Notes: generated from the sequence alone by a model not told the origin. Shown: positions 50,771-59,095, counted from the first letter of the stretch. The stretch is DNA of 64,000 nucleotides from Candidatus Nitrosomaritimum khambatensis (GCA_011773785.1 WVWY01000026.1:4521-68520), one strand, 5' to 3'. Numbers and translations are program-made.

Positions 50771-51619
50771 CTACTTTAAAAAAGCCAATGCCTTTACAAT
50801 GTCGGTTTTGCTAATAATACCGATTAGAGTTCCACTACTTGATAGTACTCCTGCTCCATTGATGTTTTTATCTAATAGTAATTGAGCAGCCTTTGCAAGG
50901 TCTTCATCATACTTTACAGAATGAATGCCTTTAGTCATTATCTCCCCAGCCTTTGTAGTGCTTCCAAAACCAGATTCAGAAATGAAGCCCTTTCTTGGAA
51001 ATATCACTGAAATGAAGGGATCTGAATTATCAACAACGTCTGTTTCTTCGCCTTGGGTCAATGATATGTTAAAGAGATCTCTAAAAGTAACAATGCCTTC
51101 TGGGTTTTCATTTTTATCACGTAGTATTATGCGAGAAATTTTTTCATCAAGCATTTTTAGGACTATTTTTGAGAGGGTTGAATCAGAGTACTGCCATGCA
51201 TAATATGGAGACATGTATTCTCCTACGGTTTTTGCACCAGAATGAGCTGATGCAAAATATCGTGTTAAATCAGATTTGGTTATTATCCCTACAACATCAT
51301 CATTTGAAGTAATTACCAGAGAACCAATTTCGTTTTGAATCATTTTTTGGGCACATCTACTTAGTTCTGTATTCTCATCCAGTGATACTATTTTTTTAGA
51401 AATTTCAGTGGCTGAAATTTGATCCAGTTTTCTTTCTGAGGTATCAGATAGCAGGAATAAACCTAAATCTTTTTCAGAAATAATATCGGTAATTTTTCCA
51501 TTTGTGGTTACTAGTAATCGGCTTTTTTTCTCATCAATTATTTTTTTTAAAACCTGGGCCATATTGGAGGTGCTTTCAATAGTAATTGGGTCGTTCATGA
51601 ATGATTTTGCAATTTCCAT
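50771..51619 (-). CDS. Four-CBS-domain protein
   Basis: A 282-residue protein of four CBS domains (two Bateman pairs): ISEKDLGLFLL, IITKSDLTRYF, VTFRDLFNI and IISKTDIVKALAFL mark the ends of the four units. I start at MEIAKSFMND because a TATA box (TTTATAACC, about 51636-51644) sits about 25 bases upstream of that ATG, so the longer TTG-started frame is unlikely. It likely senses adenine nucleotides. Target unknown. Confidence 0.8.
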   Translation of the reverse strand: MEIAKSFMNDPITIESTSNMAQVLKKIIDEKKSRLLVTTNGKITDIISEKDLGLFLLSDTSERKLDQISATEISKKIVSLDENTELSRCAQKMIQNEIGSLVITSNDDVVGIITKSDLTRYFASAHSGAKTVGEYMSPYYAWQYSDSTLSKIVLKMLDEKISRIILRDKNENPEGIVTFRDLFNISLTQGEETDVVDNSDPFISVIFPRKGFISESGFGSTTKAGEIMTKGIHSVKYDEDLAKAAQLLLDKNINGAGVLSSSGTLIGIISKTDIVKALAFLK

Positions 51620-51705
51620 ATTTTTGAGCCAATTGTAGGTTATAAAAAACAAAAGGAAATTACCAAGAGTGGAAATATTAGATAAATTACCTTATAGGAG
51701 TTTTC

Positions 51706-52671
51706 TCAAATACTGCCCTTTATCCCATACCCTAAGAGAACAGAATAACAACCAAGGCCACATTCCTCACAAATAGGTTTCATAGAATCTTTTTCTGCAC
51801 TTCCAATGCAGCAAGGTTGCTTTTCTCTTCCCAGATGATCCACTGAAATTATTGCCCAGGTTGGGCAATCTACAGGAGTGGTTCCCTTTCCACCCCAGTT
51901 TCTTTTCATCACTTCGAGTTGATCTTTTGGATTAATGATATAGTCTTTTAGTCCGTTTGATTTCATATCAAGAATGTCATCAATAACCTTGTTTCTTTTT
52001 TCTCCAAATGGTAACCAAAGTGGATCTCCCTTCATGAAGGGAGTATGAAATTGAAATCCAATTTTATTGGAATATTGTTTCCAGTCATCAATTACGTTTT
52101 GGATAGTGTTGTAATTTAACGAGTTTATCGTCATTGTAATCCAGATATCTTTCCAAGCTTTTGGTCCGTTTTTTTCCACGTAATCAATTACATTTTTTCT
52201 GGTTTTCTCCCATGAGCCTGCCCCACGGATTTTATCATGTGTCTTTTGGTCGCCATCTATTGAAATCCAGTAAAAGTAAATGTCCTTAAAGTAAGGCAAC
52301 GGATAGGTGCCGTTTGTTACAAGGCAAGCTCGTTTAGGGAATTCTTTTACGAATAATTCTACAATATCAGGTCTCATTAAAGGCTCCCCACCAACAAGGG
52401 TCACAATGAAAACATGTTTTTTCTTGAATTTTTCTTCAATTATTTTTTTCCAATCTTCAACGCTTAGGTCCTCGTTTTCTTTTCTATTAAGCCACCAATA
52501 ACAATGAGTGCAATGTAAATTACAGACATTGATAATATCTGCAGATGCATAAAAGGGACTTTTTTTATTGAACATCTTGTATCCTGCAATTTTTAATCCA
52601 AGATGAAAGTAGAGAGGAGATTCTCTAATAATTTGCGTAAACCCTCTTCCCATAATTTCCATTTTTGTCAA
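51706..52671 (-). CDS. Radical SAM protein
   Basis: A 321-residue radical SAM enzyme with the cluster motif CNLHCTHCYWW (about residues 51-58). GGEPLMRPDIVE is the glycine-rich SAM site. The C-terminus has several Cys (VDCPTW, QPCCIGSAE, CEECGLGCYS) that could bind a second cluster (SPASM-like). It is similar in layout to HpnH-type enzymes. Substrate unknown. Lies about 80 bases after the zinc-ribbon/TFB operon on the same strand and may be read through. Confidence 0.85.
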   Translation of the reverse strand: MTKMEIMGRGFTQIIRESPLYFHLGLKIAGYKMFNKKSPFYASADIINVCNLHCTHCYWWLNRKENEDLSVEDWKKIIEEKFKKKHVFIVTLVGGEPLMRPDIVELFVKEFPKRACLVTNGTYPLPYFKDIYFYWISIDGDQKTHDKIRGAGSWEKTRKNVIDYVEKNGPKAWKDIWITMTINSLNYNTIQNVIDDWKQYSNKIGFQFHTPFMKGDPLWLPFGEKRNKVIDDILDMKSNGLKDYIINPKDQLEVMKRNWGGKGTTPVDCPTWAIISVDHLGREKQPCCIGSAEKDSMKPICEECGLGCYSVLLGYGIKGSI

Positions 52672-52753
52672 ATAATCATAGAACTGCTTTGCATAAAGTA
52701 GTTTTGATTTGAAACCAAATCTATGTTCAAAAAATTTGATTAGGTCTCAAATC

Positions 52754-52954
52754 TTAGGTTTCTAATTTTTGTCTTTTGCCTCGAGCTTTAGTTCTTAAAA
52801 CTGCCTTACAACATACGCATCGAATACTTTCTGTTGTTAAAAAGAGCCCACAAAAAGTACAACGCTTCTGTCCAAGTTCGTATCTTACCCTGTTTGGAAC
52901 AGGTTCTGCTTTGTGCATTTGGCATATTCCTCTACATGTTCTTCCCACTACCAT
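52754..52954 (-). CDS. Zinc-ribbon protein downstream of TFB
   Basis: A 66-residue basic protein with CRGIC, then CTFCGLFLTTESIRCVCCKAV and a Lys/Arg-rich end. The C-x2-C...C-x2-C pattern suggests one zinc ribbon. It overlaps the end of the TFB gene by seven bases, so the two are coupled. It could assist TFB or bind nucleic acid; function unknown. Confidence 0.65.
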   Translation of the reverse strand: MVVGRTCRGICQMHKAEPVPNRVRYELGQKRCTFCGLFLTTESIRCVCCKAVLRTKARGKRQKLET

Positions 52955-53850
52955 TCACCTCCTATTTTTTTTCTAATTTCTTTTGACCTATCTCTGATGG
53001 TCACAGAACTAATTCCCGAAATCTCGGAAATTTTTAATTGAGAAATTTTTTCGTTATTCCTAACAGAAGCCAAGTTAACAACTGCAGCTGCCATGGACAT
53101 AGGATTTTTACTGGTACTAATTCCAGCATCCAAAACCCTACTCATTAAACGGATGGCATCCATTCGAGTTTTCTTGCCAACTCCAACGTCATTTAGAACT
53201 CTTTCTACAAAATCTGCTGGACTGTAGGTTTCTGGAGTAATATCTAGTTCATTTACCAAAAATCGATAGTTCTTTTGGAGATTTTTACGCTTGATATTGC
53301 CTGCATCTGCTATGTCCTGTAAAGTTCTGGGAGTTCCAGTTATCCTGCAAGCAAGATATACAGTGGCACATAAAATTCCAGCAGTAGAACGTCCGCTTAG
53401 TATTTTTTTTCCAGCAGCCTTTCTAAATATGTGTGCAGATTTTTCGACAACAGATTCTGGTAGTCCTAATTTGGCACGTATTCCGTCTAGTAAGGAAAAT
53501 GCCTTGTTAAAAGACTTGTATTCTTGTTTTGATTTACTGTTTCTATCCCATAATCTTAATCGATAAAAAATTTTTGAATTTTCAGTAGAGAGACTTTTTC
53601 CAGTAGAATCCTTGTTAGATTGTTGGATAACAGTAGATAGTCCCATATCAGACATTTTCAAGGTAAGTTTTGTTCCGACTCTGGTGTTTGATTCATACTC
53701 CTCTTTTGTGAACCCAGTTTGTTCAGGACCAATATCGATTGCTTTTTCCAAAATCACAGATCCGCAGGTTCCGCAGGCAATCTCTCCAGTATTGAAATCA
53801 GTTATTGGAGAAAGATTTTTGCAATATTGGGAATGAATCACAGACATCAT
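52948..53850 (-). CDS. tfb: Transcription initiation factor B (TFB)
   Basis: A 300-residue archaeal TFIIB. The N-terminal zinc ribbon is reduced to YCKNLSP and ACGTCGSVILE. After a linker come two cyclin repeats: residues 105-190 (FRKAAGKKILSGRSTAGILCATVYLACRITGTPRTL) and 200-295 (SMAAAVVNLASVRNNEKIS, ending SSVTIRDRSKEIRKKIG). It overlaps its upstream zinc-ribbon gene by four bases. Its promoter at 54071-54108 has the tandem 9-mer found at the light-regulon promoters, so it is probably an alternative TFB for that regulon. Confidence 0.92.
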   Translation of the reverse strand: MMSVIHSQYCKNLSPITDFNTGEIACGTCGSVILEKAIDIGPEQTGFTKEEYESNTRVGTKLTLKMSDMGLSTVIQQSNKDSTGKSLSTENSKIFYRLRLWDRNSKSKQEYKSFNKAFSLLDGIRAKLGLPESVVEKSAHIFRKAAGKKILSGRSTAGILCATVYLACRITGTPRTLQDIADAGNIKRKNLQKNYRFLVNELDITPETYSPADFVERVLNDVGVGKKTRMDAIRLMSRVLDAGISTSKNPMSMAAAVVNLASVRNNEKISQLKISEISGISSVTIRDRSKEIRKKIGGEW

Positions 53851-54050
53851 TTTTCAGTCCTCCAGTTTGTGTGAGCCGCCTTTTGTGGATTAAAAATTAG
53901 TAAAGTACCACAGAATTCACATGAGATTCCAAATTCATAGTTTTCAACACTTGATTGACCGCATTCAGTACAAATTTTGAGTCTAGGATCAACTAGTAAA
54001 TTTTTTTCTGTAAAATTGTAATCAACATTGGGGACGGTAAGCTTGCTCAT
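53847..54050 (-). CDS. Zinc-ribbon protein upstream of TFB
   Basis: A 67-residue protein with CTECGQSSVENYEFGISCEFCGT, two Cys pairs for one zinc. It overlaps the TFB start by four bases and is the first gene of the operon. The start codon is 25 bases after the TATA box TCTTAAATAT, so the transcript is probably leaderless. Confidence 0.7.
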   Translation of the reverse strand: MSKLTVPNVDYNFTEKNLLVDPRLKICTECGQSSVENYEFGISCEFCGTLLIFNPQKAAHTNWRTEK

Positions 54051-54070
54051 AACCCTTTTTAGTTGTTAAG

Positions 54071-54108
54071 ATATTTAAGATGGTGGTAAATTTGGTTACT
54101 AGTGCTAA
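54071..54108 (-). promoter_or_regulatory. Tandem 9-mer promoter of the zinc-ribbon/TFB operon
   Basis: Read on the minus strand: TTAGCACTA (54108-54100), then 19 bases from start to start, TTACCACCA (54089-54081), then TATA box TCTTAAATAT (54080-54071). The start codon at 54050 lies 25 bases from the TATA centre. The same layout repeats at the promoters listed further on. Confidence 0.7.
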
Positions 54109-54148
54109 TTCCCTATTTACAATAAAAAATTAAAAAATAATTTTAGAA

Positions 54149-55027
54149 CTAGCTAAGGTTTAAAGGAATGCTAGCACTTCCCCATGGTTCGCTGACGCGG
54201 AAAACATATTCCTTTGATGGATCGTATATGAATTCTGTTCCACCATAGCCTATGTTTGGTCCAAAGAAGATGTTGAATGTTCTTGATTCACCTGGTTTTA
54301 TCACAAGTAGTCCGCTTGTAAAATCAGTTGAAGCATATTTGAAAGCCTTGTTGCCATTCCAAACGTCATAATTACATACAGAAGGACCAGAACACATCAA
54401 TTGAAGATTTTCATTGCTAGTATTTTCCACAAGCATGTCAATGTTGAGATGAGCGTTTCCCGAGGCAGTGATTTCAACTTCTGCACCAGGGAAATAGAAC
54501 ATTGCAGGTCCTATGTTGTAAACCTCTGATTTACTTTTAATTTCTGAAACTTTTATCTCATGTTTGACTGCCCTTTCACAATCCAATCTTTCATATGCCT
54601 TTTTGATATTTTGACATTCAGCTAATTTTGCTTCTAGTTTTGACAACTCAGTGTTATCTGAACTTGCATCGGTGGATTCTTCTGTTCCAGATGAAACAGA
54701 TATCAGCCCGGTTCTAACCATGTATTGAATTCCTTGCAAAAAGGAATCATTGTCTATATCGCCATTAGCCCACCATCCTGCATTGTTTTTGACCCATTCA
54801 GGAACACCTTGGGACTTTTCAGAAGAAACCTGTGTTGGAGGTACATCAATTATTCCTTCATTGATAAGAAATTCAATCGCTTGTAGGAATTCGGATTCAG
54901 AGATAGTTCCATCAGCCCACCATCCTGCATTGTTTTTGACCCATTCAGGTACTTGCTCTGCAAAAGCAAAGGGTGCAACTGATCCAAGAAGTAATATTGC
55001 TGCTATTGCTGTTGTTGTAGTTTTCAT
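54149..55027 (-). CDS. Secreted protein with two PEWVKNNAGWW repeats
   Basis: A 292-residue exported protein. The signal peptide is residues 1-23 (start MKTTTTAIAAILLLG). Two near-identical repeats follow: QVPEWVKNNAGWWADGTIS with a helix and VPEWVKNNAGWWANGDID with a helix. Then come a low-complexity linker and a beta-rich domain (ITASGNAHLNIDMLVENTS; NIFFGPNIGYGGTEFIYD). The repeat is common in secreted proteins of this lineage. I choose the ATG at 55027 because it lies 26 bases after the TATA box and begins the signal peptide directly. Confidence 0.8.
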   Translation of the reverse strand: MKTTTTAIAAILLLGSVAPFAFAEQVPEWVKNNAGWWADGTISESEFLQAIEFLINEGIIDVPPTQVSSEKSQGVPEWVKNNAGWWANGDIDNDSFLQGIQYMVRTGLISVSSGTEESTDASSDNTELSKLEAKLAECQNIKKAYERLDCERAVKHEIKVSEIKSKSEVYNIGPAMFYFPGAEVEITASGNAHLNIDMLVENTSNENLQLMCSGPSVCNYDVWNGNKAFKYASTDFTSGLLVIKPGESRTFNIFFGPNIGYGGTEFIYDPSKEYVFRVSEPWGSASIPLNLS

Positions 55028-55047
55028 TGAGTTGAATTTGCGTTTGT

Positions 55048-55085
55048 CATATATAAGATAGTGCCAATTCACTAGCTAGTGCCAA
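55048..55085 (-). promoter_or_regulatory. Tandem 9-mer promoter of the PEWVKNNAGWW gene
   Basis: Minus strand: two identical TTGGCACTA copies (55085-55077 and 55067-55059), 18 bases apart, then TATA box TCTTATATATG (55058-55048). The ATG follows 26 bases later. This is the best-conserved pair in the window. Confidence 0.75.
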
Positions 55086-55104
55086 TTGTCCCTTGTTCAA
55101 AAGG

Positions 55105-55144
55105 TTAGCACTATTTTCTAATTGTGACTTTTTTTATTAATAAT
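55105..55144 (+). promoter_or_regulatory. Tandem 9-mer promoter of the small RNA
   Basis: Plus strand: TTAGCACTA (55105-55113), a weaker second copy TTGTGACTT (55122-55130), then TATA box TTTATTAATAAT (55133-55144). The RNA stem begins 24 bases after the TATA centre. The second 9-mer matches at six of nine positions, so it is the weakest full example. Confidence 0.5.
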
Positions 55145-55161
55145 GATAATGCAATTAGATT

Positions 55162-55225
55162 GAGGATGCCTTCTCCCTAGTTGTTAACAACTAGATCCCG
55201 TCTACCGAAGCATCCTCGTTTTTTT
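55162..55225 (+). ncRNA. Small RNA with terminal stem, internal hairpin and T-tract
   Basis: Start stem GAGGATG (55162-55168) pairs with CATCCTC (55211-55217), extended by CTTC (55170-55173) with GAAG (55207-55210) around one bulged C. Inside is a perfect palindrome CTAGTTGTTAACAACTAG (55177-55194), which forms a 7-pair hairpin with a TTAA loop. A GTTTTTTT tract (55218-55225) ends it. No flanking gene needs a terminator here, since both neighbours diverge. With its own promoter this is most simply a 60-65 base RNA gene. Confidence 0.65.
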
Positions 55226-55232
55226 CTATTTC

Positions 55233-55271
55233 TAGTGGTAAGTAAGTTATATTGGCTAGGGGTTTAAAAGC
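55233..55271 (+). promoter_or_regulatory. 9-mer promoter of the DUF1722 gene (variant)
   Basis: TAGTGGTAA (55233-55241) is the reverse complement of TTACCACTA, so the distal copy is inverted here. TTGGCTAGG, a weak match (55252-55260), lies 19 bases on. TATA box GGTTTAAAAGC (55261-55271) follows and the ATG at 55292 is 26 bases from its centre. Spacing agrees with the other promoters. Confidence 0.5.
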
Positions 55272-55291
55272 AATCATCAATTCAATCCGTT

Positions 55292-55852
55292 ATGAATGTC
55301 GCATCTAACGCTAAGGGGCCTCAAAAATTACTTGAAATGCCCAAGCTGACCGAAGATGATGTGTTTGGTTATGTTATGGAGCGTTTCTCTGAACTCAAAA
55401 ACGAACCAAGTATTGATGATTTAGTTACATTCCATTCTAATAACAAATATCTTCTAATGGCCCATAACCAGTCCAAATTAAAAATTCTGGGCAACCTAGT
55501 GGCAAATCATAAAAAATTGACATTAAAGAAAATTTTAGAAAAATACGAAAGTGCCCTCATTGAAACCCTAAATTGCACTCCTACAACCAAAACAAACACA
55601 AATGTACTGATGCACCTGTTTGGCTTTTTTGGAAAACACCTTAATCAAAACGAAAAAAAGATTTTTCTTCAATTTATCAAAGATTATCGGGAAGATAAGA
55701 TAACCCTTGGTAAAGTTTTATCAGAAATAGAACCTATAACATACAGATTGAATAATCTCTACTTGATTAGTCAAACCTATTTCTTACTCTATGCCGAGGC
55801 CAAAATGGGAAATATTTTGGAAATGTATGACCCACAATATTTTAGAGATTAA
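55292..55852 (+). CDS. DUF1722 (YbgA-like) protein
   Basis: A 186-residue stand-alone DUF1722 domain. DDLVTFHSNNKYLLMAHNQSKLKILGNLVA is the family pattern (F-H-x3-K-x3-M-x-H-x5-K-x-L-G). In bacteria YbgA-type genes commonly lie next to photolyase genes and are under LitR/CarH control. The molecular function is unknown. Here it carries the variant tandem promoter at 55233. Confidence 0.8.
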   Translation: MNVASNAKGPQKLLEMPKLTEDDVFGYVMERFSELKNEPSIDDLVTFHSNNKYLLMAHNQSKLKILGNLVANHKKLTLKKILEKYESALIETLNCTPTTKTNTNVLMHLFGFFGKHLNQNEKKIFLQFIKDYREDKITLGKVLSEIEPITYRLNNLYLISQTYFLLYAEAKMGNILEMYDPQYFRD

Positions 55853-55889
55853 TTAAAACATTCTAAAGATACCTGTTTTTAATCGTTAG

Positions 55890-55927
55890 TAGGCACTAGG
55901 ATATAATTTTACCACCTGTTAAATATC
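55890..55927 (+). promoter_or_regulatory. Tandem 9-mer promoter of the DUF523-DUF1722 gene
   Basis: Plus strand: TAGGCACTA (55890-55898), TTACCACCT (55909-55917), 19 bases apart, then TATA box GTTAAATATC (55918-55927). The ATG at 55948 is 26 bases from the TATA centre. Confidence 0.65.
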
Positions 55928-55947
55928 ATTAAGGAAATAAAGTCATT

Positions 55948-56913
55948 ATGACAAAATCAGTCAAACCCATACTAGGAATCAGCAAATGTCTTGAATTTGA
56001 TAACTGCCGATACGATGGAAAAATTATTGGTAATGATTTTGTTAGAAAACTAAAAAGTCATGTTGACTTTATTCCTGTTTGTCCAGAGATGGGTATAGGT
56101 TTAGGAAGTCCAAGACAACCTATTAGATTAGTTAGGATTAAAGGCAAAAAGAATTTGTACCAACCCTCAACTGATGAAAATTTGACTCAAAAAATGGAAG
56201 ATTTTTCCAACAAATTTTTCGAAGACCTTGAGGAGATTGATGGCTTTATTCTAAAACATTCATCACCAACTTGTGGTGTGCGTAATGTCCGACTGTATCA
56301 CAAAATTGGAAAACAGGTTGGATTTGATCAAACCGTAGGCATGTTTACAGAATTGCTTAGTAAGAGATTCCCATATTTAGTAATAGAAGATGAGGCAAGA
56401 CTACGAAATTCTGTATTGAAAGATTCCTTTTTGACCAGGGTTTTTACAATGGCGAGATTAAGAAATTCCCTATCTTCAAAAGATGAAACTATACAATTCT
56501 TCAAGGATAATGAAATGTTGTTTATGTGTTATGATAAAAATAGTTCCAAAAAACTAATGGATTTGCTATCTTCAAAACCCGAGGAATTAGAAGAAAAGGA
56601 CAAGATAATTCAACTAGTCTATAATTTATTAAATAGAATTCCAAATTCTGATTCATTATTTGGCACCTATCAATACATTTTGTCTATGTTTTATGATAGA
56701 TTAACCATTCCCGAAAAGGATTATTTCAATGCAACAATGTCAGGATTCTCTGCAGGTAATGTCATGCCTTCAGAAATTTCCACTTTATTGTATTCATGTG
56801 CCTTGAGATTTGATGTGAAATCGATATTGTCCCAGACAATCTTTGAACCTTATCCAAAGGAATTGGTGCAAAATAATTCAGAACGAAGGGAATACTCCCT
56901 ATTGAAAATATAA
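55948..56913 (+). CDS. DUF523-DUF1722 fusion protein
   Basis: A 321-residue protein. Residues 1-145 are DUF523 (YbbK): GISKCLEFDNCRYDGKIIGNDFV, FIPVCPEMGIGLGSPRQPIRLV and LKHSSPTCGVRNVRLYHK, with conserved Cys. The remainder (about 165-315) is a diverged DUF1722-like region (FFKDNEMLFMCYDKNSSKKLM). The neighbouring gene has an intact DUF1722, so the pair look like a duplicated domain. Role unknown; sulfur or iron-sulfur chemistry is possible from the Cys. Confidence 0.8.
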   Translation: MTKSVKPILGISKCLEFDNCRYDGKIIGNDFVRKLKSHVDFIPVCPEMGIGLGSPRQPIRLVRIKGKKNLYQPSTDENLTQKMEDFSNKFFEDLEEIDGFILKHSSPTCGVRNVRLYHKIGKQVGFDQTVGMFTELLSKRFPYLVIEDEARLRNSVLKDSFLTRVFTMARLRNSLSSKDETIQFFKDNEMLFMCYDKNSSKKLMDLLSSKPEELEEKDKIIQLVYNLLNRIPNSDSLFGTYQYILSMFYDRLTIPEKDYFNATMSGFSAGNVMPSEISTLLYSCALRFDVKSILSQTIFEPYPKELVQNNSERREYSLLKI

Positions 56914-57023
56914 AGTATTTTCCTAATTCCTATTACCACGATAGCAGTAAAAAATCGGTTTGTGATATTAAGTTAGAGGGTAATAAAAAGGAGATAAGAG
57001 GTAATTCAAAAAATTTTGGAAGG

Positions 57024-57602
57024 CTACCAAAATCCTTTGATTCTTTTTACCATCTTATAGTCGTCATGTAGGATAAATGATACCATCAATCCCATCACAG
57101 TTCCGAAAAGCACATGGAGCCAAAGTCCATACCACAGTACAGTGTCTGAACCTACTAACAAAGAATACAATGCCTCAAGTTCTTCAACTGAAAGTCTATC
57201 CTGGTCTGTGATACTAAATTCTGCGACGATAGCAGGTGTCATAATCAAGTGGTTGATTGGGAGGAAAAATACGGTAAACACAATTAGACCTGTCACTGCT
57301 CCCATTAGAATTCCCTTTGGAGGAGTAATGACTTGGAAAGTTCTCCATTTTGAAGCAGCCGCAGAATAAGTTGCTCCAATCAATGCAGCTGCTGACATGT
57401 GAGCCATAAATCCAATCGCTATTGCTTCGGCACCTTCAAGTCCCATTGGTATACCAACAGTCTTGTAAAATGTTCCATTTGGAATTCCTAGTTGTTGGTC
57501 GATAGCAAAGAATGAAGAAAATAAGGCACACCCAGCTACCAGCCCTGCAACGGCTCCTACCTTTGCTTTTCCTAATGTATGGTGTTGTTGCTGTTGCATC
57601 AT
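57024..57602 (-). CDS. Multi-pass membrane protein (light-regulon member)
   Basis: A 192-residue protein with a His/Gln-rich N-terminus (MMQQQQHHTLGKAKVGAVAG) and about five membrane helices. The helix starting GILMGAVTGLIVFTVFFLPINHLIM is typical. No domain recognised; a resemblance to cobalt transporter CbtA-type proteins is too weak to rely on. It is convergent with the DUF523 gene, with its own tandem promoter. Confidence 0.65.
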   Translation of the reverse strand: MMQQQQHHTLGKAKVGAVAGLVAGCALFSSFFAIDQQLGIPNGTFYKTVGIPMGLEGAEAIAIGFMAHMSAAALIGATYSAAASKWRTFQVITPPKGILMGAVTGLIVFTVFFLPINHLIMTPAIVAEFSITDQDRLSVEELEALYSLLVGSDTVLWYGLWLHVLFGTVMGLMVSFILHDDYKMVKRIKGFW

Positions 57603-57620
57603 GGACCATGATGGGTTGTG

Positions 57621-57660
57621 ATTATATTTAATGGGGGCTAACTTTTTCTTCTAGTGCTAA
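57621..57660 (-). promoter_or_regulatory. Tandem 9-mer promoter of the membrane-protein gene
   Basis: Minus strand: TTAGCACTA (57660-57652), TTAGCCCCC (57641-57633), 19 bases apart, then TATA box ATTAAATATAAT (57632-57621). The start at 57602 is 25 bases from the TATA centre. The proximal copy diverges at its end. Confidence 0.6.
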
Positions 57661-57712
57661 TAAAAACAAAATTTTGTTAATAATGATTTGTTTGATAAAA
57701 AATAAAAAATGA

Positions 57713-59092
57713 TTAAATTGGTTTTCCTTTGTATTGGTAATCAATCACTTTGTGAAAGAGATTATGAGAAGCAATTATACCTATTACGGTAAGTGCTATT
57801 CCCACAAAATTTCTTATTATGATTACGGTACTAGGATCTCCAGCAATCAGAGACATTTGGAATGCCACATAGAAATTATCAAACAGCCAAAAAGCCATTG
57901 TGACCCACGTTAAGATTCCTGCCATCAAATAACCTAATCTTGTTTTGTTATAGACAAATAGAATAGAGAATCCAATTGTAAGATACCAAATCCCAGAGGC
58001 TAAAAGCCATAGAGGTTCATAAACTTCGGGTCTATTGTCCAACCAATAATAGGTGCTTCCGCATATACCATAAGCAAATAGACTTACCAACAAAATTTTT
58101 TGGTTGATTTTGAAACCAGTTTTTTCTTCTCTTTTGTTCATTTTTGGTGGATTGGTATTGATTTCTTTAGTGGCAATTTCTATTGCCTCTCTAACGGATT
58201 TTAGTTTAATTGGAATTATTTTTTTGATATCGTTATTTCTTACCACAGTATCATGAACAAGACTATCAATTAGAGGTCTTGCTAAGGAAGCTTTTACAGG
58301 TGTAATTAGGTCTACCCAATAAGAGGACAATCTGGTTGTCAGAAATGGAATTTGAATAACAAAAAGATTTTTGTTCAAATAGGCCGAATAGTCTCTCATT
58401 AATTCTTCATAGGTCATTTTGTCTGGGCCTCCAATATCATAGATCTTGCCAGAAGTTTCTGGATGCTCAAAACAACCAACTAAATATTCCACAACATCAT
58501 CCACAGCTATGGGTTGTGCTAATGATTTTACCCATGAAGGACATACCATTACTCTTAATCTTTCTACAAGGTATCTCAACATTGCATAAGAACCTCCTTG
58601 AGCTCCGATAATTATCGAAGCTCGTAATTCAGTCACAGGAATAGAGCCTGATGATAAAATCTCACCTACTTGTTTTCGGCTTTGCATGTGTGGAGATAAT
58701 TCATCACCCTCGTTAATCAAACCTCCAAGATAGATTATTCTTTTAACTCCAGCTTTTGTAGCTGCGGAAAGAAAGTTTTTGGCTTGAACTTTTTCTCGAG
58801 ATGCAAAATCTTCCCATTCTTCCTTGCTTCCCTCCATCGAATGCAGTAAATAGTAAGCTACATCTGTTCCCTCTAATGCAGTAGTAAGATTATCTACATC
58901 AAAAACATCTGCTTTTACAAATTTAACATAAGGCTGGTCTGGTATCTCTCTTCGGGACATTCCTTTTACTTTAATGCCCATACTCGCAAATTTCTCAACA
59001 AGTCTTGATCCAATAAATCCCGTTGCGCCAGTTACAATAATAGAGTAGGGCCGATTTTCGGCGACCACATCACTATCTGCCTTTTGAGACAT
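57713..59092 (-). CDS. SDR (NAD-dependent epimerase-like) with membrane tail
   Basis: A 459-residue fusion. Residues 15-310 form an atypical SDR: the nucleotide-binding GATGFIGSRLVEKF near the start, then VKADVFDVDNLTTAL, YYLLHSMEG, VKRIIYLGGLINEGDELSPHMQSRKQVGEIL, and ITELRASIIIGAQGGSYAMLRYL. About 330-450 holds four membrane helices. Soluble relatives with DUF2867 are typical of bacterial LitR regulons. Probably second in an operon behind the 59096 gene, with only four bases between. Confidence 0.78.
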   Translation of the reverse strand: MSQKADSDVVAENRPYSIIVTGATGFIGSRLVEKFASMGIKVKGMSRREIPDQPYVKFVKADVFDVDNLTTALEGTDVAYYLLHSMEGSKEEWEDFASREKVQAKNFLSAATKAGVKRIIYLGGLINEGDELSPHMQSRKQVGEILSSGSIPVTELRASIIIGAQGGSYAMLRYLVERLRVMVCPSWVKSLAQPIAVDDVVEYLVGCFEHPETSGKIYDIGGPDKMTYEELMRDYSAYLNKNLFVIQIPFLTTRLSSYWVDLITPVKASLARPLIDSLVHDTVVRNNDIKKIIPIKLKSVREAIEIATKEINTNPPKMNKREEKTGFKINQKILLVSLFAYGICGSTYYWLDNRPEVYEPLWLLASGIWYLTIGFSILFVYNKTRLGYLMAGILTWVTMAFWLFDNFYVAFQMSLIAGDPSTVIIIRNFVGIALTVIGIIASHNLFHKVIDYQYKGKPI

Positions 59093-59095
59093 TTA

